A DNA stretch of 64,000 bases from the NCBI GenBank assembly GCA_964629885.1, contig CAZVRJ010000005.1, positions 19,437-83,436 on the forward strand, read 5' to 3'. The translations under genes were made by a program, and so were the position numbers. Numbering within the stretch: position 1 is the stretch's first letter; each line of letters begins with the position of its first letter. Source of the DNA: CAYWCV01 sp964629885 (GTDB taxonomy: Bacteria; Bacteroidota; Rhodothermia; Balneolales; CAYWCV01). The notes below the pieces were generated by a model. It saw only the letters and a list, made by a program, of their open reading frames with translations, was not told where the DNA came from and did no database searches. Below, in pieces: positions 43,417 to 51,123 of the stretch.

Positions 43417-44630
43417 GGCGATTGTCGAGCAGCCGTTGCAATCTTCGCGGTATCCTGCGCTATGACAAGCTCCTCGTTGGTTGGAATTACATAGACACCA
43501 ACTCGTGAGTCGGACGTGCTTATCATTCGGTCACCATGGCTGTTGTCTAGGTTGTTTTTGGCAGGATCTATCACTATTCCCAACCCTTCCATATTCGCAA
43601 GGGTCTTCTCACGAATCAATGGGGAATTTTCGCCAATCCCAGCAGTGAAGATGATGGCATCGACACCATTTAACACGGCCATATAATTGCCGATGTACTG
43701 CTTGATGCGGTAACAGAATGCGTCGATTGCCTGCTGGCACCTTCTATCGCCGTTTTCCGCCTCTTGGATGAGATCGCGCATGTCGGCTGCATATCCACTC
43801 ATTCCGAGGAGTCCACTGTGACGATTGAGCAATGCGTGGAGGTTATTGAGTGGCAACTCTTCCTTTTCGATAAGGTAGAAGAGAATGGATGGATCAATAT
43901 CGCCAGTTCGGGTTCCCATAATCAGACCCGCAAGCGGGGTAAAACCCATGCTTGTATCGATCGACTTTCCATCTTTGATGGCGCAGGCCGAAGATCCATT
44001 GCCCAAATGAATGGTGATGACCTTGCCTTTTCTATGATCCGGATCAAATACATGATAAAACCGGCGGCTCACGTAGTAATGTGATATGCCGTGAAATCCG
44101 TACTTACGAATTTTGTACCTACGATATAAACGGTTTGGGATGGCATACAAGTATGCCTCTGGGGGTAAGGAGTGATGAAACGCTGTATCGAATACCGCCA
44201 CATGTGGCACGTTGGGCAGCTGCTCCTTTGCGGCCTTTATTCCCTTTAGATTGGGCGGATTATGAAGCGGTGCCAAATCAATCGCTGCCTCGATGGCGTC
44301 GATAACGTCGTCGTCGATGAGCACGGAGTCCTTGAACATTTCGCCTCCATGCACAACCCGATGACCGACCGCCTCAATAGATCTACCCTCTGGAAGAGCC
44401 GACTTCCCATCACCCATCAGAAAGTCCATGATCGATTTGATTGCCTTGGTGTGGTCCTCGATGGTCCGCGTCTCTTTGACAGGCTTGCTACCGGGTAATT
44501 CGTGCCTGAAGATAGACGTAACGGCTCCAATGCGCTCGACCATGCCGGAGCAGAATGTCTGGCCTTTCTCCGCATCTACCACCATGTATTTGATGGAGGA
44601 GCTCCCGCAGTTTATGACTAAAGTGATCAT
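43407..44630 (-). CDS. ackA: Acetate kinase
   Basis: 407 residues. NCGSSSIKY at the N-terminus, GHRVVHGGE, GFHGISHYYVSRR, the GTRTGDIDPSI loop and FTAGIGENSP are all conserved AckA motifs of the ASKHA fold. It makes ATP and acetate from acetyl phosphate, or the reverse. It begins 4 bases after the outer-membrane barrel gene and its end overlaps the caspase-like lipoprotein gene; pta follows two genes later. Butyrate/propionate kinase function cannot be excluded but AckA is the standard fit. Confidence 0.96.
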   Translation of the reverse strand: MITLVINCGSSSIKYMVVDAEKGQTFCSGMVERIGAVTSIFRHELPGSKPVKETRTIEDHTKAIKSIMDFLMGDGKSALPEGRSIEAVGHRVVHGGEMFKDSVLIDDDVIDAIEAAIDLAPLHNPPNLKGIKAAKEQLPNVPHVAVFDTAFHHSLPPEAYLYAIPNRLYRRYKIRKYGFHGISHYYVSRRFYHVFDPDHRKGKVITIHLGNGSSACAIKDGKSIDTSMGFTPLAGLIMGTRTGDIDPSILFYLIEKEELPLNNLHALLNRHSGLLGMSGYAADMRDLIQEAENGDRRCQQAIDAFCYRIKQYIGNYMAVLNGVDAIIFTAGIGENSPLIREKTLANMEGLGIVIDPAKNNLDNSHGDRMISTSDSRVGVYVIPTNEELVIAQDTAKIATAARQSPWV

Positions 44631-44634
44631 GTGC

Positions 44635-45834
44635 CTATAGGTTTATTACACTCCAAATACCAAACACCGATCGATAATTCCACTTAGGCTCGTTAGAGAG
44701 TGGTTTTGAAAGCCAAGCGGGTACGTCATATCGCAACGCCAATGTTCGACTCCTTCCCAGATAGTCAGGGATATTTAGCCCGACGGTGAATCCGGCACCG
44801 GCATTCGATTTAACCGAATTGTTGGCAAGTCCGTGATCCGTAAATACATACATCCGACTATTCAAAACACCTCCAACCACGGGTATTCGCGAGAGCACCC
44901 ATGAAACTGGATTCGGATAGTCCAATTCAAGGTTCAATGACCCTATGTTCGTTACTGTCGCTGGCCTGCCTTCGAGTAGTCGACCCATTTCAACGCGACC
45001 ATAACCACGTAGATTTGGTCCGTCGGCCAAGTGAACCCACCCTTTGTCTATGCCTGCCTGCGGAAGAATACCCCGCGACCGTGTAATACCGGAACTAATT
45101 TCATCGATGGCCTTCCCACTCGACGGCCTGTATCTACGCTCGATCGGCGTTTCGGCTCCAGACAGCCCCATAAATACCCTGTGCCTGAATGCAAATCCTG
45201 AAGCGATGTTCTTTCGCGATAGGTGCTCAACCTCCAACTGAATGAATGTTTCTGCTTCCGATTGCATACTAGAGCCGACAGATAGTTGGACCGTATGTGA
45301 CATGGAGCCCAAGATGTTGGATTCATTTCGTGTCAGAAGCGAAGTCTCAACGGCATAAACTGGTCTAGATTGCCACATACTTGGCAATAGGGCGTAACGC
45401 GTGTCATACCGTTGAGAGTAGCTACTTTGTACCCTAATAGAGGTGAACTCCTTTTCATTAAAGCCCTTTTGCCACCTTTTTGACAATGCGAATCCGTGTG
45501 AATGATATCCATCTCTAATGGCACTAAACCCTTCTACCGATGCCTCTGATCCAAAATCGGAGAAGGCCGAAATCGGCTCCGTCAACGATACATAATATGA
45601 AACTGGGTCCTTGGGCAGTTTTGATCCCAACCAGATTCCCGCATCGAGGCGGTGGGGACCGTCACCAAATGTCCCCGCCATCTGCCCTCGAAATCGTAAT
45701 CCTATCCTGGCACCATCGATGGAGTTGTACCAAAGGTCGGGCGCCAACGACACGGAATACTTGCCCTGCGCCGTTGCGTCGATGCAAGAGGCGACAATGA
45801 CCAACAGAAGTAATATCAGACGGTTAGCTGCCAT
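44635..45834 (-). CDS. Outer-membrane beta-barrel protein, unknown function
   Basis: 399 residues. A signal peptide covers about 1-22 (ATAQ). The rest is a run of alternating hydrophobic/polar strands with aromatic girdle residues (YVSLTEPI, FALSKRWQKGF, IRVQSSYSQRY), a C-terminal aromatic-rich strand and no catalytic motif. GYGRVEMGRLLEG and LNLELDYPNP recall the barrel part of surface-antigen (Omp85-like) proteins, a weak resemblance. Its start overlaps the Nudix gene by 19 bases and its end lies 4 bases before ackA. Confidence 0.75.
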   Translation of the reverse strand: MAANRLILLLLVIVASCIDATAQGKYSVSLAPDLWYNSIDGARIGLRFRGQMAGTFGDGPHRLDAGIWLGSKLPKDPVSYYVSLTEPISAFSDFGSEASVEGFSAIRDGYHSHGFALSKRWQKGFNEKEFTSIRVQSSYSQRYDTRYALLPSMWQSRPVYAVETSLLTRNESNILGSMSHTVQLSVGSSMQSEAETFIQLEVEHLSRKNIASGFAFRHRVFMGLSGAETPIERRYRPSSGKAIDEISSGITRSRGILPQAGIDKGWVHLADGPNLRGYGRVEMGRLLEGRPATVTNIGSLNLELDYPNPVSWVLSRIPVVGGVLNSRMYVFTDHGLANNSVKSNAGAGFTVGLNIPDYLGRSRTLALRYDVPAWLSKPLSNEPKWNYRSVFGIWSVINL

Positions 45835-46283
45835 TCAGTAAGAACGGAATTCGTGGTTAAAATATCGTGCACAAGCCGAAGAATTCTTTTCTGCTCGTAC
45901 CAGCTTAGTTGTTGCACTGCTTCTGATATGGCGAACCAGCCGTAAGCATCGTGTTCGTGGTTGAGCTTCACTGAATCGGATTCACATTCGAATGCGAACG
46001 CGGGAATATACCGAATTTGATCGGCCTTCGGGTCATAGAATGCGTTCACCGATGGAACAACCCAACCATTAACCGGCCTTTGGGATGTCTCTTCAATGAA
46101 CTCGCGAAGGGCGGCATCCACACTTGTTTCACCATCTTTCACTTTTCCTCCCACCATTCTCCATTGTCCCGCATAAACAACGTCGGCAGATCTGCGGAGA
46201 AGCAGGAATTGAGGCTCGCTGTCAACCATCCGATATGGATAGACGTCGACGAGACGGGGAAGCTCAGTTGTTCGATTAGACAT
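45816..46283 (-). CDS. Nudix hydrolase
   Basis: 155 residues. The Nudix box is complete: GGKVKDGETSVDAALREFIEET (about 45-66), matching Gx5Ex7REUxEEx. It hydrolyses a nucleoside diphosphate linked to another moiety, using Mg. The N-terminal part (YPYRMVDSEPQFLLLRR) and the general form resemble NudB-type dihydroneopterin triphosphatases, but the substrate is not secure. It is embedded in the large minus-strand operon, between the SxtJ-like and barrel genes. Confidence 0.9.
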   Translation of the reverse strand: MSNRTTELPRLVDVYPYRMVDSEPQFLLLRRSADVVYAGQWRMVGGKVKDGETSVDAALREFIEETSQRPVNGWVVPSVNAFYDPKADQIRYIPAFAFECESDSVKLNHEHDAYGWFAISEAVQQLSWYEQKRILRLVHDILTTNSVLTEWQLTV

Positions 46284-46297
46284 ATCGTTAGCCGCGA

Positions 46298-46729
46298 TCA
46301 GTACATTTTTTCCATGCGTTTTGGGTCGAAGGCTTCCAATCTGTCAACCCAGTAGCTATCAGCCTCCCGATCAAACGATTGTTTGTAATCGGATTTGCTG
46401 CGCAGGAGCCGCCTGATCAATCCAATGGGTGTGATAACCAAGAAAAACACGACGGTAACTATCACAGCTGTCATAATGGTACCGAGTACCAAGGCTATGC
46501 GCATCCACAGTTTGTATACGGGCGCCATCATCATTCCCGTGCCAAGGCACAGTGCAATCATGGCCACTCCGGCAGCCACCGACCAGTCGAGCCAAGTAAC
46601 CCACGTCCAATCGTTGCGCCAAAAGACGAACATTGGCACAATTATTGCCAAAACGGCAAAGAAAACCACTCCAAACTCGACAATTTTTCGACGAGTTACA
46701 GGAATGTCTATGTCAAATAATGATTTCAT
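46298..46729 (-). CDS. SxtJ-like small membrane protein
   Basis: 143 residues with three to four hydrophobic segments (about 19-37, 46-66, 72-102) and a charged C-terminal tail (SDYKQSFDREADSYWVDR). The size, the tail and the position 4 bases after a NodU/CmcH-type carbamoyltransferase match the SxtJ family. Its function is unknown; it is assumed to work with the carbamoyltransferase at the membrane. The small DUF5989 protein that often accompanies this pair is not seen. Confidence 0.8.
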   Translation of the reverse strand: MKSLFDIDIPVTRRKIVEFGVVFFAVLAIIVPMFVFWRNDWTWVTWLDWSVAAGVAMIALCLGTGMMMAPVYKLWMRIALVLGTIMTAVIVTVVFFLVITPIGLIRRLLRSKSDYKQSFDREADSYWVDRLEAFDPKRMEKMY

Positions 46730-46733
46730 CCTG

Positions 46734-48542
46734 TCAGTCGGGTTGGAAATTCTTTTGAAAAGCCTCTGCGCCGAGCTCTGCGCCTGGTTGCTCGTGCTTG
46801 AGGAGGACGAAATTCTCCATCACAAGCACATCCATTTCCGTTGCCATGAAACAGTTCCAAGCATCTGCTGGCGACTGTACCGGAGGCTCACCCCTCACAT
46901 TGAAGCTGGTGTTGATCAGCACTGCACAGCCTGTACGCTTATGGTATGCATTCAGGAGATTCCAGAATGCCGGATTCCGCTGCGAATCGATGGTCTGGAC
47001 CCTTGCCGAGTAATCTACGTGGGTAACAGCTGGGATATCGCTGCGTAGTTGGTATAAAAGGTCCATACCTGCGGCATCCGATTCTGGATTTAATTTGTGC
47101 GAACCAGCCACTTGAGCTGTCAAGAGCATGTATGGACTTTCAACGTCCATATCGAAGTACTCGGCCGAATGCTCTGCAAGTACAGCCGGGGCAAACGGGC
47201 GAAAGCTTTCGCGGTATTTGATGCTTAAGTTCAACTTACGTTGCATTTCGGGGTTGCGGGCATCAGCCAGGATTGTTCGGTGACCCAATGCTCGAGGACC
47301 AAATTCCATCCTGCCGTTCAGCCATCCGATAATATTGCCTTGATCGAGCAATGCCGCCATGTGATCATAAAGTTCCGGTACGTCCAACTCTCGATAAGGA
47401 AGACTGCGATCTTCGAGCCATGACCGGATTTGCGATTTCGAGTACGATGGACCCAGAAAAGCACCGTTCATGCTGTCGTTTGAGTCTACCTTTCGTGGTT
47501 TTCCTAGGTATTGGTACCATGCAGACAAAGCAGCACCGAGGGCACCGCCTGCATCGCCAGAGGCGGGTTGTATCCAAAGTCCATCCACAATGCCCTCGCG
47601 GAGGATGCGTCCATTTCCGACGCAGTTCAAAGCAACGCCGCCGGCTAGGCAAAGATTTCTTGATCCTGAAACGCGAACAGCCTCCTTGGCCATGCGTACC
47701 ATAATTTCTTCGGTAACAACTTGAACCGATGCAGCCAAATCCATCACCTCTTGCGTCATGGGTTCTTCAGGTTTTCGGGCTGTAAACCCAACAAGCTCAG
47801 CAAATGCATCCGATGTCATCTTCAAACCCGAGGCGTAATCGAAATATTTTTGGTCCATCCTGAACGAACCGTCTGCCTTCAAGTCGATCATCTTGCTGAA
47901 AATGGCATCGGCGTATATTGGCTTACCGTAGGGTGCAAGACCCATGAGTTTATACTCACCTGAATTAACCTTGAAGCCGGCATGGTAGGTGAAGGCGGAG
48001 TATAGTAGTCCTAATGAGTGAGGGAACGTCAGTTCCTTTCGGATTTCCAACGTGTTTCCAACCCCATGACTAATGCTTGCTGTAGTCCACTCCCCCACTC
48101 CGTCGATCGTTAATACGGCCGCCTCATGAAATGGACTCGGAAAAAAAGCCGATGCCGCATGCGAGAGATGGTGCTCGGTGTAAAGTATTTTACCCTCATA
48201 CCCAAGCGCCTTACGGATAGATTCCTCGATCCATAGTTTCTGTTTGATCCAAATTGGGATTGCCTTCAGTGCAGACCGTAGCCCTTTGGGTGCTTCGACT
48301 ACTATGGTCTCTAAAATTCGCTCGAACTTGAGGAAGGGTTTGTCGTAGAAAACGACAAAATCCACATCTTGAATGTCGCAAGCTGCCTCCTTAAGCACGT
48401 ATGCAACGGCATGGTTTGGAAAGTTCGGATCGTGCTTTATCCTAGTGAACCGCTCTTCTTGGGCTGCGGCTACAATGATGCCATCGCGCACCAAGGCTGC
48501 GGCCGCGTCATGATAATAGCACGATATTCCAAGTATGATCAA
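46734..48542 (-). CDS. NodU/CmcH-family O-carbamoyltransferase
   Basis: 602 residues. The N-terminal ASKHA part starts GISCYYHDAAAALV with H11-D12, and contains HHLSHAASAFFPSPF and LTIDGVGEWTT. The C-terminal part has NGRMEFGPRALGHRTILAD, the YrdC-like carbamoyl-adenylate site region. The family moves a carbamoyl group from carbamoyl phosphate to a hydroxyl of a sugar or secondary metabolite. With ugd just upstream (4-base overlap), the acceptor may be a surface polysaccharide sugar; this is inferred. Confidence 0.92.
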   Translation of the reverse strand: MIILGISCYYHDAAAALVRDGIIVAAAQEERFTRIKHDPNFPNHAVAYVLKEAACDIQDVDFVVFYDKPFLKFERILETIVVEAPKGLRSALKAIPIWIKQKLWIEESIRKALGYEGKILYTEHHLSHAASAFFPSPFHEAAVLTIDGVGEWTTASISHGVGNTLEIRKELTFPHSLGLLYSAFTYHAGFKVNSGEYKLMGLAPYGKPIYADAIFSKMIDLKADGSFRMDQKYFDYASGLKMTSDAFAELVGFTARKPEEPMTQEVMDLAASVQVVTEEIMVRMAKEAVRVSGSRNLCLAGGVALNCVGNGRILREGIVDGLWIQPASGDAGGALGAALSAWYQYLGKPRKVDSNDSMNGAFLGPSYSKSQIRSWLEDRSLPYRELDVPELYDHMAALLDQGNIIGWLNGRMEFGPRALGHRTILADARNPEMQRKLNLSIKYRESFRPFAPAVLAEHSAEYFDMDVESPYMLLTAQVAGSHKLNPESDAAGMDLLYQLRSDIPAVTHVDYSARVQTIDSQRNPAFWNLLNAYHKRTGCAVLINTSFNVRGEPPVQSPADAWNCFMATEMDVLVMENFVLLKHEQPGAELGAEAFQKNFQPD

Positions 48543-49867
48543 GGATTGGGGATTACAGTTCTGCGTCCCACGCTGTAGTAGTGAATGCCTGCTTTCTCCA
48601 TGCGTCCCAAGTCGTACAGATTTCTTCCATCAAAGATGATTGGCTTATTCAGTTTTTCTTTGAAGTCTTCAAAGTTAGGGCGACGAAATTCATTCCAGTC
48701 GGTGCAAATCAACAAGGCATCGCTGCCCTCGAGCGCATCTATCGGGTTGCTTACATAGGTCACCTTGTCGGCGTAATCGGGGCCCATGTACTCCTTGAAA
48801 TTCTTGGAAGCCTCAGGATCGTAAGCCACGATTTTCACCCCGCTGTCGACCAGTGCCTTAACGAGGTACAGTGCGGGTGCCTCACGTACGTCGTCGGTCT
48901 CAGCCTTGAATGCCAATCCCCAGACTGTAATTTGCACGCCTTTCACGTCGCCGAAATGAGCATGGATCTTCTCGAGCATGATCAATCGCTGCTTGTCGTT
49001 GACCGCCATTACGGCGTCAAGAATCTTGAAGTCGTAGTCGTACTCGTCGGCAGTGAAACCGAGTGCCTGAACATCTTTCGGGAAGCAACTGCCGCCGTAA
49101 CCGATGCCAGCAAACAAGAATCGCTTACCTATGCGCGAATCAGTACCAATGCCACGACGTACATTGTCGACGTTGGCGCCTACGCGCTCGCACAGATTGG
49201 CGATTTCGTTCATGAAACTGATCTTAGTGGCCAAGAATGCATTCGCGGCGTACTTGGTAAGTTCGGAGCTTCTTTCATCCATGAAGATGATTGGGTTGCC
49301 ACTGCGCACGAACGGCTCATATAAAAGTTGCAATTTCTCCATTGCCTTTGGGCTATGGGTTCCAATCACGACACGCTCTGGTTTCAAGAAATCGTCGATG
49401 GCGGCACCTTCACGCAAGAATTCCGGGTTCGACACCACATCGAATTCCACGTCGGTTACCGCTGCAATTCTCTCCCGTACCAAATCGGCAGTTCCAACCG
49501 GAACGGTGCTCTTGTTCACGATCACTTTATACGAGTCGAGCATTGGGCCAATCTGCTCGGCAACATTCAGCACGAAACTTAGGTCAGCCTGTCCATTTGC
49601 ACCCGGAGGTGTTGGCAGGCAAAGAAATATCACCTCGGCATGCTTCACGGCCGATTCTAGATCGGTCGTGAACGTTAATCTACCCTCTCGAACCGAACGC
49701 TCAAAAAGTGTTTCGATACCGGGCTCGTAGATGGGGATCTGCTTGTTGCGAAGCATTTCCACCTTCTTCTCGTTATTGTCGACGCATATGACCTTATTTC
49801 CAGAATCTGCGAAACAAGTTCCTGTTACCAATCCGACATATCCAGTACCAACAACAGCTAGTTTCAT
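48539..49867 (-). CDS. ugd: UDP-glucose 6-dehydrogenase
   Basis: 442 residues. An N-terminal Rossmann motif GTGYVGLVTGTCFAD (7-21) binds NAD; GYGGSCFPKD (about 258-267) contains the catalytic cysteine; the C-terminal UDP-binding domain includes WGLAFKAETDDVREAP. It oxidises UDP-glucose to UDP-glucuronate for surface polysaccharide or other glycans. It starts 11 bases after greA and overlaps the carbamoyltransferase start by four bases. GDP-mannose dehydrogenase is the close alternative, but the motifs fit Ugd better. Confidence 0.94.
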   Translation of the reverse strand: MKLAVVGTGYVGLVTGTCFADSGNKVICVDNNEKKVEMLRNKQIPIYEPGIETLFERSVREGRLTFTTDLESAVKHAEVIFLCLPTPPGANGQADLSFVLNVAEQIGPMLDSYKVIVNKSTVPVGTADLVRERIAAVTDVEFDVVSNPEFLREGAAIDDFLKPERVVIGTHSPKAMEKLQLLYEPFVRSGNPIIFMDERSSELTKYAANAFLATKISFMNEIANLCERVGANVDNVRRGIGTDSRIGKRFLFAGIGYGGSCFPKDVQALGFTADEYDYDFKILDAVMAVNDKQRLIMLEKIHAHFGDVKGVQITVWGLAFKAETDDVREAPALYLVKALVDSGVKIVAYDPEASKNFKEYMGPDYADKVTYVSNPIDALEGSDALLICTDWNEFRRPNFEDFKEKLNKPIIFDGRNLYDLGRMEKAGIHYYSVGRRTVIPNP

Positions 49868-49878
49868 GAATAATCTCC

Positions 49879-50349
49879 TTAGCGTTCGATGTTCAGAATT
49901 TCGAGTTCAAGCAGTCCGGCAGGGACCTTAACCTTTACCGAGTCGCCTTTGGCCTTACCCATCAACGCTGCTCCAATTGGAGAGTCGCTCGATATTTTGT
50001 TCTCTTTAAAATCAGCTTCCTGGGCAGATACTACCGTATAGACCATTTCCTTATTCATTTTTTTATTAAGGATGGTCACTTTCGACAAGAGGTATACCTT
50101 GTCGTTTTCGAGATTTCGCTCGTCAATTACCCTCGAGTTTGCCAAAATATTTTCTAATTCGGCTATTCTTTTCTCGAGGTGAGATTGTGCCTCTTTAGCT
50201 GCCTCATATTCGGCATTTTCGCTCAAGTCGCCATGCGAACGAGCCTCGGCTATCTGCTGAGCGATTTCTTTGCGTCCACTGATGGTGAGCTCTCTTAATT
50301 CCGTTTTGAGCTTGTCGAAGCCTTCTTGGCTCAAATAGTTGATTTTCAC
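49879..50349 (-). CDS. greA: Transcription elongation factor GreA
   Basis: 156 residues. The N-terminal coiled coil (about 8-75) carries the tip acidic pair in HGDLSENAEYEAAKEAQ (D41, E44) and the C-terminal FKBP-like domain ends DSPIGAALMGKAKGDSVKVKVPAG. GreA rescues backtracked RNA polymerase by stimulating transcript cleavage. It is first in the ten-gene minus-strand series, so its promoter in the structured 164-base divergent region probably drives the whole operon. Confidence 0.96.
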   Translation of the reverse strand: MKINYLSQEGFDKLKTELRELTISGRKEIAQQIAEARSHGDLSENAEYEAAKEAQSHLEKRIAELENILANSRVIDERNLENDKVYLLSKVTILNKKMNKEMVYTVVSAQEADFKENKISSDSPIGAALMGKAKGDSVKVKVPAGLLELEILNIER

Positions 50350-50381
50350 GACCTTAGTATCTGGTTGTACATATAAACAAG

Positions 50382-50478
50382 ACCCTGCGCCATGTGGGCC
50401 ATTGAATGAACCGCATAGGGCAGGGTATTGGGGGCGTTTTCGCCCGTATCTTACATAATACCCAAAATAAGGTATTAT
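50382..50478. promoter_or_regulatory. Three consecutive hairpins between greA and the TrmH-family gene
   Basis: ACCCTGC (50382-50388) pairs with GCAGGGT (50420-50426); GGGCG (50432-50436) pairs with CGCCC (50441-50445) across TTTT; ATAATACC (50455-50462) pairs with GGTATTAT (50471-50478). They fill most of the divergent space and could lie in the 5' leader of the greA operon on the minus strand or flank both promoters. Confidence 0.5.
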
Positions 50479-50513
50479 TCTAACATAAGACAGCCTCAGA
50501 ATTATTATCTAAA

Positions 50514-51059
50514 ATGAGTTCCCCAAAAATCAAGCTCAGTACTCACGATCTGGAAATCAAGCACTCCACCCAGCAGTCACCCGTGCCGACTGACTCTGTC
50601 ATGGTTTGCCTGCACAACATCAGAAGTCTTCACAATGTAGGGTCGGCATTTCGCAGTTCCGATGCATTCGGTGTGTCTAAACTTCTTCTCACAGGCTACA
50701 CTCCACACCCACCTCGCATTGAAATCTCCAAGACGGCGTTGGGCGCCGACGAATGGGTTAGATGGGAACATCACACAGATGGAATCAAAGCCCTAAAAGA
50801 ATATCAAAATGAGGGATGGAAACTGGTTTCAGTTGAGCAAGCGGTACGCTCAGTTCCGCTTCCATTAGGCTTGCCCGATCCGCGGCGCGACAAACAGATT
50901 CTCATATTCGGCAACGAGGTGCTTGGTCTGGACGACGATGTGATAGAGATTTCCGATTGCATTGTAGACATACCTCAGTACGGCCGGAAACACTCCCTCA
51001 ATGTTTCTGTAAGTCTTGGAATTGTTTTGTTCGCTCTGCACGAGCGGGCACGTGGGTGA
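50514..51059 (+). CDS. TrmH/SpoU-family RNA 2'-O-methyltransferase
   Basis: 181 residues. The three SPOUT motifs are complete: NIRSLHNVGSAFRSSDAFG (about 35-53), ILIFGNEVLGLDDDVIEI (about 129-146) and IPQYGRKHSLNVSVSLGIVLFAL (about 153-175). It has the catalytic domain without an RNA-binding extension and probably methylates a tRNA or rRNA ribose with SAM. The exact position cannot be told. metG follows after 64 bases. Confidence 0.93.
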   Translation: MSSPKIKLSTHDLEIKHSTQQSPVPTDSVMVCLHNIRSLHNVGSAFRSSDAFGVSKLLLTGYTPHPPRIEISKTALGADEWVRWEHHTDGIKALKEYQNEGWKLVSVEQAVRSVPLPLGLPDPRRDKQILIFGNEVLGLDDDVIEISDCIVDIPQYGRKHSLNVSVSLGIVLFALHERARG

Positions 51060-51123
51060 TTCGGTTTCAATCGAGCCATCCATCGTCGTATATTACTCGG
51101 ATAATCGAATCTTATATACATAC

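Noticed and set aside
51016..51123. N-terminal extension of metG
   Set aside because: It overlaps the TrmH-family gene and is not part of the conserved MetG start.
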